DNA of 64,000 bases from Thermohalobaculum sp039033215 (lineage in GTDB: Bacteria; Pseudomonadota; Alphaproteobacteria; Rhodobacterales; Rhodobacteraceae): NCBI GenBank assembly GCA_039033215.1, contig JBCCDA010000009.1:6521-70520 (forward strand), given 5' to 3'. Below the pieces are notes generated by a model, which did not search any database, was not told the DNA's origin, and was given only the letters and a program-made list of their open reading frames with translations. Each line of letters opens with the position of its first letter. Within the stretch, counting starts at the first letter, position 1. The position numbers and the translations under genes were made by a program. Below are positions 35,942 to 44,837 of the stretch, one piece after another.

Positions 35942-37171
35942 ATGTCCGATCAGGTTGAACTCCCGCTAAAGACAAAGCTCGCACGGGCCAACCGGCGCCG
36001 CCAACTCGTGGCGGCCAGCCTCGTCGCGCCCGCCTTCGTGTTTCTCGTGGTGGCGTTCCTGGTCCCGCTCGCGTCGATCCTCTTTTATGCGGTCGAGAAC
36101 ACCGATGTCGCCAAGTACATGCCTCGCACCTCGGAGGCTATCGCCGAATGGGATGGCGAGAGCACACCTGGTGAGCATGTCTTCGAGGCGCTGTTTCATG
36201 ACCTGAAGGACGGCTACGAAGCGAAGACCATCGCACGTGCGGCGACAAGCCTGAACCACCAGATCTCGGGCTTTCGCAGCCTGGTGATGGGCACAGCGCG
36301 GCGCACCGGACGGATTGACGGCCCGCCCTATCGGGCGGCGATACTCGCTACCCGTCCTGACTGGGCCAACGTTGACATCTGGATCGCGTTCCAGCGCGCC
36401 GCTGTTCCGATCACGCCGCGCTATGTGTTGGCGGCCGTGGACATGGAACGGAGTGCGGATGGTGCGGTCAGCTGGGTTGAGGAGGATCGGCAGGTCTACA
36501 TTGACTATTTGGAGCGTACGATCTGGATTAGCCTTGTCGTCACGGTAGCGTGCTTCGTGATCGCCTTCCCGATGGCGTACTTGATGGCGATGGGTAGTGA
36601 TAAACTGCGCCGAATTCTGTTCATTCTCGTCCTGTTGCCGTTTTGGACCTCCCTGTTGGTGCGCACAGCAGCTTGGGTAATCCTGCTCCAGAAGAACGGT
36701 GTGGTGAACGATGCACTGATTTGGACAGGCCTGACTGACGAGCCGATGCAGCTGATCTTCAACCGCTTCGGTGTCTATGTGGCAATGGTGCACGTCCTGC
36801 TGCCCTTCATGATCCTGCCAATGTACTCGGTTATGCGCACGATTCCGCGCGATCACCTGCGGGCGTCAGCCTCGCTCGGCGCGCGTCCAGGCGCGACGTT
36901 CTTCCAGGTTTACCTGCCGCAAACGCTTCCAGGCGTTGGGGCAGGGTGCCTTTTGGTATGGGTGCTGGCGATCGGCTTCTACATCACGCCCGCACTGGTA
37001 GGCGGTGGTGGGGATCAAATGCTGAGCTTCCTGATCGCTGAGTTCACCCTCAAGACAGCGAACTGGCACATGGCTGCGGCTCTGGCACTCTTGCTGCTGG
37101 CGATGGTGGCAGTCATCTACCCACTCATGGCCAGGCTGACCGGGGCAAATCGATTGGACGTGGGGCGTTAG
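35942..37171 (+). CDS. ABC transporter permease, PotB-like
   Basis: A 409-residue inner-membrane permease. The first helix is at about residues 24-47 (LVAPAFVFLVVAFLVPLASI). A long periplasmic insert (about 50-175) is followed by five helices of the BPD_transp_1 domain, with the EAA-type loop RASASLGARPGATFFQVYLP. The large first loop is characteristic of the longer permease of this transporter class. The stop is immediately followed by the ATG of the second permease. Confidence 0.92.
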   Translation: MSDQVELPLKTKLARANRRRQLVAASLVAPAFVFLVVAFLVPLASILFYAVENTDVAKYMPRTSEAIAEWDGESTPGEHVFEALFHDLKDGYEAKTIARAATSLNHQISGFRSLVMGTARRTGRIDGPPYRAAILATRPDWANVDIWIAFQRAAVPITPRYVLAAVDMERSADGAVSWVEEDRQVYIDYLERTIWISLVVTVACFVIAFPMAYLMAMGSDKLRRILFILVLLPFWTSLLVRTAAWVILLQKNGVVNDALIWTGLTDEPMQLIFNRFGVYVAMVHVLLPFMILPMYSVMRTIPRDHLRASASLGARPGATFFQVYLPQTLPGVGAGCLLVWVLAIGFYITPALVGGGGDQMLSFLIAEFTLKTANWHMAAALALLLLAMVAVIYPLMARLTGANRLDVGR

Positions 37172-38005
37172 ATGGCACTGCCGCTTCACCTTACAGCGTC
37201 GCAGCGTCTCTGGCATGTTGGGGTTAGGCTGGCCGCTGGGCTTGGCTTCGCCTTCATGCTGGTGCCGATCGTCATTATCATTCCGATTTCGTTCTCGTCA
37301 GGGAGCTTTCTGAACTATCCGCTGCCGGGACTTTCGTTGAAGTGGTACGGGGCGGCGCTGGCTCCGTTTCCGTGGCTGTCCTCCTTCCAAAACAGCCTGT
37401 TGATCGGCGCTGCGACGACCGTACTGGCAACGGTCCTTGGGACCCTCGCGGCAGTTGGCCTGCAGAAACTACAGTTTCGCCTCAAACCGCTCGTCGTCGC
37501 GCTCTTGATTTCGCCAATGGTGGTGCCTCTGGTGATCACGGCGCTTGCGCTCTACTTCTTCTTCGCGTCACTCGAACTTCTGGGCAGTTTCACGGGAATG
37601 ATCCTGGCGCACACTGTGCTGGCGATACCATTTGTGGTCGTCACGGTCTCGGCGACTTTGTCGGGGTTTGACCACACGTTGACCCGTGCGGCGGAGAGCC
37701 TTGGGGCAAGCCCGCTCTCGGCCTTCCGCACCGTGACGTTGCCGCTGATCATGCCGGGGATCGTCTCGGGCGCGATCTTCGCCTTCATCACGTCCTTTGA
37801 CGAGATTGTCGTCGCGCTTTTCATCGCCTCGCCCGCACAGTTCACGCTGCCGCGGCAGCTGTTCTCGGGACTGCGGGACCAGCTCGATCCTTCCATCGTC
37901 GCTGTTGCCGTGATGCTGCTCGCGCTCTCGTCGCTGTTGATCTTGGTGGTCGAGCTGCTTCGTTGGCGATCGGAGCTTCTGGCAGGGCGCCGACATGACC
38001 CGTAG
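37172..38005 (+). CDS. ABC transporter permease, PotC-like
   Basis: A 277-residue permease with six helices and the EAA loop RAAESLGASPLSAFRTVTLP. It pairs with the preceding permease to form the channel. Its ATG directly follows the upstream stop, so the two are translated together. It converges with the aminotransferase IV gene, leaving 6 bp between the stops. Confidence 0.93.
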   Translation: MALPLHLTASQRLWHVGVRLAAGLGFAFMLVPIVIIIPISFSSGSFLNYPLPGLSLKWYGAALAPFPWLSSFQNSLLIGAATTVLATVLGTLAAVGLQKLQFRLKPLVVALLISPMVVPLVITALALYFFFASLELLGSFTGMILAHTVLAIPFVVVTVSATLSGFDHTLTRAAESLGASPLSAFRTVTLPLIMPGIVSGAIFAFITSFDEIVVALFIASPAQFTLPRQLFSGLRDQLDPSIVAVAVMLLALSSLLILVVELLRWRSELLAGRRHDP

Positions 38006-38011
38006 CCAGAT

Positions 38012-38944
38012 CTAGCCGTAGTTCACATGGGTCGCGTCGCGGCCTTCTTCGTGCCAGCGCCAGTAGGTTTCCTTGATCCTTACTGACAGCGGCCCCGGCC
38101 TATCGTTGCCGTAGATCCGGCCGTCGAGGCGCGAGACCGGCATGACTCCGCCTGCTGTGGTAGCGGTGAAAATCTCGTCTGCATCCTCGATATCCGCGCG
38201 TGTGAGTGGAACGATCTGCCTAGGCACCCCCAACTCGTCACAGATGTCGAAGACCGTCTGCCGCGTAATTCCCTCTAGCGCACCGCGGTCGGGTGAGAGA
38301 ACCGTGCCATGGCGGACAGCAAAGACATTGAAGCCTGGGCCCTCCGTCACGAATCCATCCTGATCGAGCAGGATCGCATTATCCGCACCTGCGTCCTCTG
38401 CTTCGAACAGTGCGCGCACCATATCGCCCCAATGGTAGTTCTTGATCTTTGGATCGACGCTGGCGGACGGGATCCGCGGAGTCTTGGCAACAATGAGATG
38501 GGCGCCACGTTCCTGTATCTCTGGCGAGATGACGTCGACCCAGGGGATCGCATAGGCGTAGAAACGGTTCTGGAGGAGGCTTGGCTTGCGCGGCATGCCG
38601 GGTATCGGCACGCCACGAGTGGCGATCATGGCAACGTAGGCTTCGCGCAAGCCGGAAAGACGAACGCACTCGGACAGGATCGAAGCGATTTGCTCCCTGT
38701 CGTACTGCAGCGTCATACGCAGCCCCGCCAATGAGGCCTCGAAGCGATCCAAATGATGTTCCAGCCGGAAGAATGCGCCTTGCCAGACATGCACGACATC
38801 GTAGGTGACGTCGGACTTGTTGAATCCCCAGTCCATCAGCGAAATCCCGGCGTTTCCGGCTGGCACATAAGTGCCGGCACAAAAGGCTGCGCCGTCCGAA
38901 AACTCAGTGGTTCTGTCGGGATGAACGCCGTTCAATTCGTTCAC
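38012..38944 (-). CDS. Class IV aminotransferase (branched-chain/D-amino-acid type)
   Basis: A 310-residue fold-type IV PLP enzyme. It has SLMDWGFNKSDVTYDVVHVW, the probable PLP-Lys in KIKNYHWGDMVRAL, and TEGPGFNVFAV with the conserved Glu. The family includes branched-chain aminotransferase, D-alanine transaminase, aminodeoxychorismate lyase and (R)-amine transaminases, and sequence alone does not separate them. Its location beside an amine importer favours amine or amino-acid transamination. Confidence 0.9.
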   Translation of the reverse strand: MNELNGVHPDRTTEFSDGAAFCAGTYVPAGNAGISLMDWGFNKSDVTYDVVHVWQGAFFRLEHHLDRFEASLAGLRMTLQYDREQIASILSECVRLSGLREAYVAMIATRGVPIPGMPRKPSLLQNRFYAYAIPWVDVISPEIQERGAHLIVAKTPRIPSASVDPKIKNYHWGDMVRALFEAEDAGADNAILLDQDGFVTEGPGFNVFAVRHGTVLSPDRGALEGITRQTVFDICDELGVPRQIVPLTRADIEDADEIFTATTAGGVMPVSRLDGRIYGNDRPGPLSVRIKETYWRWHEEGRDATHVNYG

Positions 38945-39135
38945 GAGATGAACTCCAAGTCCGAGACAATCATGCGTGCTCGACGAAAGTCCCTACGCTG
39001 CGGTACGACTACTATGGCAACATCCACACCACTGTGTCGACACCGTTTAGAACGCGGATAACGATCGCACTTGTGTCCAGATCTGCTCAGGCGCCGCGTG
39101 TGCGACAGCAAAGATCACACAAGGCATCCTGACCT

Positions 39136-39798
39136 CTATGTGGAGGTCGTCACGCGTGGATTGACCCATCGCGGCGCGGCAAACGGTTGCGAGATCGCCC
39201 GTTCCACTAACGCTAGGTGATCCTGGCCGTAAAACGGGTCTCCGTCGACAACGTATGTTGGCGAGCCAAAGACGTTCTGCTTGCGCGCCCAGTCCGAGTT
39301 GGCTTGCAGTGTGGCCTGCACAGAGCCCGACGCTGCTTGTTTAAGAAGGGACTCCGCATCAAACCCGCATTTTACTGCCAGTTTCGCAAGTGTGTCTGTG
39401 TTTGAGAGGTCGGCGTCATCGCGCCAATGCGCCTCCAGCAGACCATGGGCCATAGCATCCGTGTTCGTGCCGGTTTCTCCGAGAGCGATTATCATTCCTG
39501 ACGCAAGGCTGTAGTCAGCATCATGATACGTTGGCCTGAAGTTGATGACCGGAACGTTGCGGTACTCAGCCCAGCGTTCGATTTCTCTCCCGAAGAAGTA
39601 GTCTACATGAGCTTGGGAGCGGGCGCGGAACGGCTGGCCACCCTGCGCTTCGACAACTGGCGTGAGAAGAACTGGTTTGTGGACCAGCGTCACATCATGC
39701 TGGACACAAATTCTGCTCAACTCCGCCGACCCGAGATAGGCGTACGCCGAATGGGCAGAGTAGATGTATTCAATCACGGCCATGTTCGGAGCATGCAT
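39136..39798 (-). CDS. 2-hydroxychromene-2-carboxylate isomerase / DsbA-like family protein
   Basis: A 220-residue kappa-GST/DsbA-fold protein: IEYIYSAHSAYAYLGSAEL at the start, with Ser in the active-site position used by HCCA isomerases, and NVFGSPTYVVDGDPFYGQDHL near the end. The family isomerises aromatic-degradation intermediates using glutathione, but many members have other roles. No other aromatic gene lies next to it. The start is ATG at 39798 or 39783; neither has a clear RBS. Confidence 0.87.
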   Translation of the reverse strand: MHAPNMAVIEYIYSAHSAYAYLGSAELSRICVQHDVTLVHKPVLLTPVVEAQGGQPFRARSQAHVDYFFGREIERWAEYRNVPVINFRPTYHDADYSLASGMIIALGETGTNTDAMAHGLLEAHWRDDADLSNTDTLAKLAVKCGFDAESLLKQAASGSVQATLQANSDWARKQNVFGSPTYVVDGDPFYGQDHLALVERAISQPFAAPRWVNPRVTTST

Positions 39799-39884
39799 CA
39801 AACTGACCCAACAGCAAGCGTGACCTGATCAATGGCAGCTCAGAGCCAATTGCTGCCTCTGAAGGTGTTCTGTATCCTCGCGGC

Positions 39885-40337
39885 ATGTCAGATTGGCGCC
39901 CTGCATCCAGGATCCGTTTTAAAGCCCTTGGTCTCCATTGGCGTGGCGACCACCTTCTTGCTGCCGAGGTTCTGGATGACGCCGGACGTGTGACAGGAGT
40001 GCGCCCTCTGGGCGGTTCGGTCGAATTCGGCGAAACGGCAGAGGCGGCTGTGATCCGCGAGTTTCGCGAAGAACTCGGCATCACAGTGGAGACTGTCAGC
40101 CGACCTGTCTTCGTGGAGAACATTTATACGCATGAAGGTAGCCTTGGGCATGAGGTTCTAGCGATCTTCGACGTGACGTTTCCCGCTGATGCCGTTGCCG
40201 GTAAGACTCGCGTCGAATTCGAGGAGGACAATGGCACCAAGTGCTTTGCAGAGTGGTTTGCGCTGGACACGTTGGATATGCCTGATGGGCCGCAACTCTT
40301 CCCCCAAGGGCTAAGGGCGCACTTACAAAAGGCCTGA
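39885..40337 (+). CDS. NUDIX hydrolase
   Basis: A 150-residue NUDIX protein with the full Nudix box at about residues 44-66: a Gly followed five residues on by FGE, then REFREELGI, giving the G-x5-E-x7-REUxEExGU pattern. It hydrolyses a nucleoside diphosphate-linked compound with Mg2+. It stands alone between an HCCA isomerase and the dimethylglycine-dehydrogenase-like gene. Substrate not predictable. Confidence 0.92.
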   Translation: MSDWRPASRIRFKALGLHWRGDHLLAAEVLDDAGRVTGVRPLGGSVEFGETAEAAVIREFREELGITVETVSRPVFVENIYTHEGSLGHEVLAIFDVTFPADAVAGKTRVEFEEDNGTKCFAEWFALDTLDMPDGPQLFPQGLRAHLQKA

Positions 40338-40541
40338 TGTCCGGCTGCAGTGTCCCGAGTGCCGCCTCCGCCGTCTGCCGCAGCAGAGCACGCCGTCAAC
40401 CTATCGCCCGTCCGTAGGTGACCTGCGGACTTGCGTGTCAGTCTATGATCCGCGCCACCTTGGGCGATTCCGCTGCCGCGTCGTAGACTTGGCCGACCAA
40501 TGCGGCCTTTGGAGTTCGAGTCTCCAAACTGTGGACAGTTT

Positions 40542-42977
40542 CTAACTCCGCATCCGCTGAAAACTCGGATCGTAGGGCGATTGCGCGATCACTTCTGCTG
40601 GAACCAAGTCGCCGCACATATCCACTTGAAGCCAACACTCCAAACCGCCGAACTCCGGATCGACAAACGCATATGCGAGGTTTTGATCGACCCGATGGCC
40701 ATAGCCGGCCGATGTGATCGTGCCGACCACCTTGTTCTCATGCATCAGGGAGGCGCCCGGGTGTGCCGGGGCATGGGTGGCGTTGATCTTAAGTGTCACC
40801 AACAACTTACGTGGCCCGGCAGCCTGTCGTGTGGCCAACGCAGCCTTGCCGACGAAGTCTCCCTTGTCGAGTTTCACGAACCGCGCAAGCCCCGTCTCGA
40901 ACGGATCAAACTCTGTGATCAGGTCTGCCTTCCAATGCAGAAAGCCCTTCTCCATGCGCATAGACTCGATTGCGCGCGTGCCGAAGAGCCCGAGCCCGTT
41001 GGCCTCGCCTGCTTTGCGCAGAGCCAAGTAGGCCGCGTACAATGAGGCGTTGGGAACATGGATCTCGTATGCCAGTTCGCCTGAGAAGCTCACGCCCATC
41101 ACCGTGGCTGGTGCAAAGCCGATGAAACACTCCCTCACGGAAAGCCATGGGAAAGCCGCGGGTGACCAATCTCCGCGCGCACAAGACGAGAGGACTGCTC
41201 GGGCGTTCGGCCCTGCCAAGACCAGGATCGTTTGGTCATTGGTAAGGCTGCGCAGTCGCACGTCCTCACCTGGCTGCAGATGCGCGGTGAGCCAATCCAT
41301 ATCGTGGTATTCAGACGCAGCTGCGGACCCATACCAGACCCGATCAGGCCCGCGATCTGAGGCGGGAAGATTGGCTATCGTCGCTTCGCATTTGATGTTG
41401 CCGTGGTGGTTCAGTAGGTAGGCGAGCCCGATGCGGCCGGCCCGCTTGGTCACGGGACCGCAAATCATCCGGTCTAGAAAGGCATGGCGGTCGGTTCCGG
41501 TGATCTCGATACGGTTGAACCCGTTGACCTCCGCCAAACCGACATTCTCAGCGACGTTGCGCACCTCACCGGCGACCACATCGAAAGCCTCGTCAAAGTT
41601 GAAGCTCAGGGAGGGATGAAAGTCCGGCGTGGGCTTGATGTAGTCCACGCGTTCCCAGCCGTTCACGACAGTGAACTCGGCTCCTTCGGCGGTGAGGACC
41701 GGGGTGAGTGGCGTCGTTTTGGCGGGGCGTCCTGCCGGGCGGTGTTCGTGCGGGAAATGGAAGCGGAATTCGTTCTGATAGTCCTCGATCGCCTTGAGTG
41801 CCGTCAGTTCGACGTTCGCGTGCCCCATGAAGCGGCGCGGGTCGATCACCCAGGTATCGTAGCAGGCCTCGCCGTGCACGATCTGTTGCGCCAGGAGCCA
41901 GCCATGCCCACCGCCTTCGCCCAGTCCTGCGCGCAGGCCGATGATGCAGAAGGCGTTGCGTTTTCCCGGGATCGGACCCACGAGCGGAGCGCCATCGATC
42001 GTGTAAGTGATGGGGCCGTTGACGATCCGCTTGATGCCGACCTCAGCCAGTGCAGGCATTCGCTCGAACGCGCCTTCGAGCACATCCATGACACGGTCAA
42101 GGTCATCGGGGCACAGATCATTGGAAAAACCGGGGCTGATCCCGTCCATCCCCCAGGTCTTGCAGTCCTGTTCATAGAAGCCGACCAGCAGGCCGCCCTT
42201 TTCCTGGCGGGAATAGTAGTCCGATATCGGGCACCGGAGCAGTGGCATCCGGTGTCCTGCCTCCGCAATTGCGGGGATGTCCTCGGTGACGAAGTACTGG
42301 TGCTCCATCGAGGCAACAGGGTGATGCACGCCCATCATCGCGCCCACTTCGTTTACCCGGTAGCCGCAGGCATTGACCACGACATCGCAATCAATGTTCC
42401 CCGCATCGGTCTGGACTGTCCAGGTGTCGTCCTTGTGCTGGGTCAGCCCCGTTACAGGCGAGTTGCGATACACCTCGGCCCCGGCCTTGCGGGCATGAAA
42501 AGCAAGCGCTTGGCAGAGTTGTGCAGGGTCGATGTCCCCGTCTTCACCGTCCCAAAGTCCCCCAAGGAGGTTTTCGGTCGAGATCAGCGGGTGGCGGCGG
42601 GCGCATTCCGCAGCGTCGATGACTTCGTATTCCACCCCCATGCCGCGCGCCATCGACGCGAAATGGCGATAACCCTGCATCTGCGCTTCGGTATTCGCTA
42701 ACCGGATCCCCCCGTCGCCATGATGATAGCCAACCGGGTACCCTGGGTCGTCGCGGAGCTTCTTGTAGAGTGCGATGGAGTGGGATTTGAGCCCCACCAT
42801 CGTTTGCGTCATGCCGAAATTCGTGACCTGGGCGGCAGAGTGCCAGGTGGTTCCAGACGTCAGCTCGTCGCGTTCGACAAGCACGACGTCGGTCCAACCT
42901 TCCTGCGTCAGATGATAGAGGGTAGAGCAGCCCGCGATACCGCCGCCGATCACCACGACCATTGTTCTGGATTTCAT
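40542..42977 (-). CDS. FAD-dependent dimethylglycine/sarcosine dehydrogenase-like oxidoreductase
   Basis: An 811-residue two-part enzyme. The N-terminal DAO-type FAD domain starts VVVIGGGIAGCSTLYHL, with TSGTTWHSAAQVTNFG at the usual covalent-flavin region. The C-terminal half is GcvT/aminomethyltransferase-like (HAFLDRMICGPVTKRAG, FSGELAYEIHVP, GTRAIESMRMEKGFLHW). Such enzymes demethylate N-methylglycines or related amines and pass C1 units to tetrahydrofolate. The start is ATG at 42977 with GGAGG 8 bases upstream. It is divergent from a LysR regulator that probably controls it. Confidence 0.92.
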   Translation of the reverse strand: MKSRTMVVVIGGGIAGCSTLYHLTQEGWTDVVLVERDELTSGTTWHSAAQVTNFGMTQTMVGLKSHSIALYKKLRDDPGYPVGYHHGDGGIRLANTEAQMQGYRHFASMARGMGVEYEVIDAAECARRHPLISTENLLGGLWDGEDGDIDPAQLCQALAFHARKAGAEVYRNSPVTGLTQHKDDTWTVQTDAGNIDCDVVVNACGYRVNEVGAMMGVHHPVASMEHQYFVTEDIPAIAEAGHRMPLLRCPISDYYSRQEKGGLLVGFYEQDCKTWGMDGISPGFSNDLCPDDLDRVMDVLEGAFERMPALAEVGIKRIVNGPITYTIDGAPLVGPIPGKRNAFCIIGLRAGLGEGGGHGWLLAQQIVHGEACYDTWVIDPRRFMGHANVELTALKAIEDYQNEFRFHFPHEHRPAGRPAKTTPLTPVLTAEGAEFTVVNGWERVDYIKPTPDFHPSLSFNFDEAFDVVAGEVRNVAENVGLAEVNGFNRIEITGTDRHAFLDRMICGPVTKRAGRIGLAYLLNHHGNIKCEATIANLPASDRGPDRVWYGSAAASEYHDMDWLTAHLQPGEDVRLRSLTNDQTILVLAGPNARAVLSSCARGDWSPAAFPWLSVRECFIGFAPATVMGVSFSGELAYEIHVPNASLYAAYLALRKAGEANGLGLFGTRAIESMRMEKGFLHWKADLITEFDPFETGLARFVKLDKGDFVGKAALATRQAAGPRKLLVTLKINATHAPAHPGASLMHENKVVGTITSAGYGHRVDQNLAYAFVDPEFGGLECWLQVDMCGDLVPAEVIAQSPYDPSFQRMRS

Positions 42978-43079
42978 GGTGAGCCCTCCATTTTCCGACA
43001 ACCCACACTGACAGGTTGGCAATTCGTTGAAAAACAGATTTACCAGAGATATTAAGTCGAAAAATCCGAGGTATTGTCC

Positions 43080-44009
43080 GTGGCCCCTTCACTGCGTGCG
43101 ATGCGCTATGTCCAGGCGGCATTGCGAAAGGGCAGCATCTCCGCTGCAGCGGAGGCCATGCACGTCGCACCTTCTGCCATAGCGACAGCTCTGGATCAGG
43201 CCGAGGCAGCGTTTGGCATGGTTCTGGTGACCCGGGCACGTTCAAAGGGCATCTTCCCGACGGCTGCGGGGAGGGATGTGCAGCGCCGCATAGATGACCT
43301 GTTGGAACGCTATGACGCCATGCTGAGCGATGTCTCAGACTTGCAATCGGGCCTCTCAGGCACCTTGGCCATCGGGTACAACGCACCCATCGCCCCGGCG
43401 TTCCTTCCTGCGATTTCTGCGCCGCTTCTTGCCGCGCATCCCGAGGTGTCGCTTTCGTTTGCCGAAGGCGACAACACTTCCGTTCAGAAGGGTCTCTTGG
43501 ACGGAAAGTTTGACGTGATCCTGTTTGTAGAGGAATTGCCAAATCCGCAGATCGAGACGCAGCCGCTGATCTTTGCCCCGACATACTGCCTCTGTCCGGC
43601 GGATCATAGCATTGGACAGAAGGGCACCGTTTCGGTTTCCCGGATTGTGCAAGAACCGCTGATCCTGTTGGACCGGCCTGCTGCGCGCGGCTATTATCTG
43701 GAACTGCTGGAACAAAGTGGTGAGGAGCCGCGCATCGTCGCCACAGCCAATTCAACGGAGATGGTGCGTTCGCTGGTTGCCACCGGGATCGGAGTGTCAT
43801 TGCTGAACATGCGGCCGCGTCACGTACCAAGCTATGCTGGCGGCTCAGTACAGTGCGTGCCCATTTCTGAGGGCTCGAACGGCGTTACCTTGTCGCTTGG
43901 GTTCGCGTCGGGCCCGAAACGGCGGCTCTTGCAGATGTTCGTCGATAGCTGCCTTGGATTCTTCAGCAGCCCGAAGGGCGCAGAGTTGATTGCAGGCGAT
44001 CACTTGTGA
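43080..44009 (+). CDS. LysR-family transcriptional regulator
   Basis: A 309-residue regulator: N-terminal winged helix-turn-helix (RYVQAALRKGSISAAAEAMH then PSAIATALDQAEAAFG) and a LysR substrate-binding domain from about residue 90 (LAIGYNAPIAPAFLP). The start is taken as GTG at 43080 because GAGG lies 8 bases upstream; an in-frame TTG at 43074 is too close to it. It is divergent from the dimethylglycine-dehydrogenase-like gene with a spacer of about 100 bp, the usual layout for LysR control. Confidence 0.92.
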   Translation: MAPSLRAMRYVQAALRKGSISAAAEAMHVAPSAIATALDQAEAAFGMVLVTRARSKGIFPTAAGRDVQRRIDDLLERYDAMLSDVSDLQSGLSGTLAIGYNAPIAPAFLPAISAPLLAAHPEVSLSFAEGDNTSVQKGLLDGKFDVILFVEELPNPQIETQPLIFAPTYCLCPADHSIGQKGTVSVSRIVQEPLILLDRPAARGYYLELLEQSGEEPRIVATANSTEMVRSLVATGIGVSLLNMRPRHVPSYAGGSVQCVPISEGSNGVTLSLGFASGPKRRLLQMFVDSCLGFFSSPKGAELIAGDHL

Positions 44010-44063
44010 GAAGCACGCGTCGCACGCCCTCACCAGTCTGAGCTAACGAAAGCGCGCGAGACG

Positions 44064-44837
44064 TCAGGACTTGTAGCTCTCGTCGATTCTGTCGAGGCGA
44101 CGCATCAGGGCGGGCCATTCCAACTTGCCGATCGGGCGATGCCCGTCGGGTGAGTTTGCCTTGCGATTGCGGTCCATCGTGGTCTGCTGGACAACCTCGG
44201 GGATCTCGACCGCGACTTCACCCGTCTGCTGGAATGCGACCTGCATCCGGCACGCCCGCTCGGCACGGTACATCCAGACAAATGCCTCGGCGATCGTGCG
44301 CCCAACGGTCAGAAGGCCGTGATTTCGCAGAAAAAGCACGTTGGCGTCGCCGAGGTCTGCAACCAGACGGTCGCGCTCGCTCAGGTCCGTCGCGATACCC
44401 TCGTAGCCATGATAGGCGACGTGCGCATAGATGGCCAAAGCGTGCTGGTTCAGCGGCTTGAGGCCGGCCTGCGCCGTCGAGACCGCAGTGCCCGCAGGTG
44501 TATGGGTGTGCAACGCGCATGCAAGCTCGGGCTTGGCCATGTGGATCGCGGAGTGGATCACGAAGCCGGCCGGGTTGATGTGGTAATCGGTGGGCGAGAG
44601 GATGTTCCCCTCCTCGTCGACCTTCACGAGGCTGGAGGCGGTGATCTCATCGAAGAGCAAACCGTACGGGTTGATCAGGAAGGCATCATCCTCGCCCGGA
44701 ACGCGCGCCGAGATGTGCGTGCCCAGAAGATCGGACCAGCCCATCAGCTCGACCAGTCGATAGCAGGCTGCTAAGTCCACGCGCGTCTGCCATTCTGCCT
44801 CTGAACACTGGTGGCGGATGTCGCTTTGAACGTTCAT
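44064..44837 (-). CDS. Class II aldolase/adducin family protein
   Basis: A 257-residue cytoplasmic protein of the fuculose-phosphate aldolase/adducin fold. Zinc ligands are in ALHTHTPAGTAV and later LRNHGLLTVG, with a GTHISARVPGEDDAFLINP N-terminal block. The family includes sugar-phosphate aldolases, decarboxylases and uncharacterised members. Its ATG overlaps the stop of the upstream acyl-CoA synthetase gene (ATGA), so the two form one minus-strand operon divergent from the catabolic genes at 47023. Confidence 0.9.
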   Translation of the reverse strand: MNVQSDIRHQCSEAEWQTRVDLAACYRLVELMGWSDLLGTHISARVPGEDDAFLINPYGLLFDEITASSLVKVDEEGNILSPTDYHINPAGFVIHSAIHMAKPELACALHTHTPAGTAVSTAQAGLKPLNQHALAIYAHVAYHGYEGIATDLSERDRLVADLGDANVLFLRNHGLLTVGRTIAEAFVWMYRAERACRMQVAFQQTGEVAVEIPEVVQQTTMDRNRKANSPDGHRPIGKLEWPALMRRLDRIDESYKS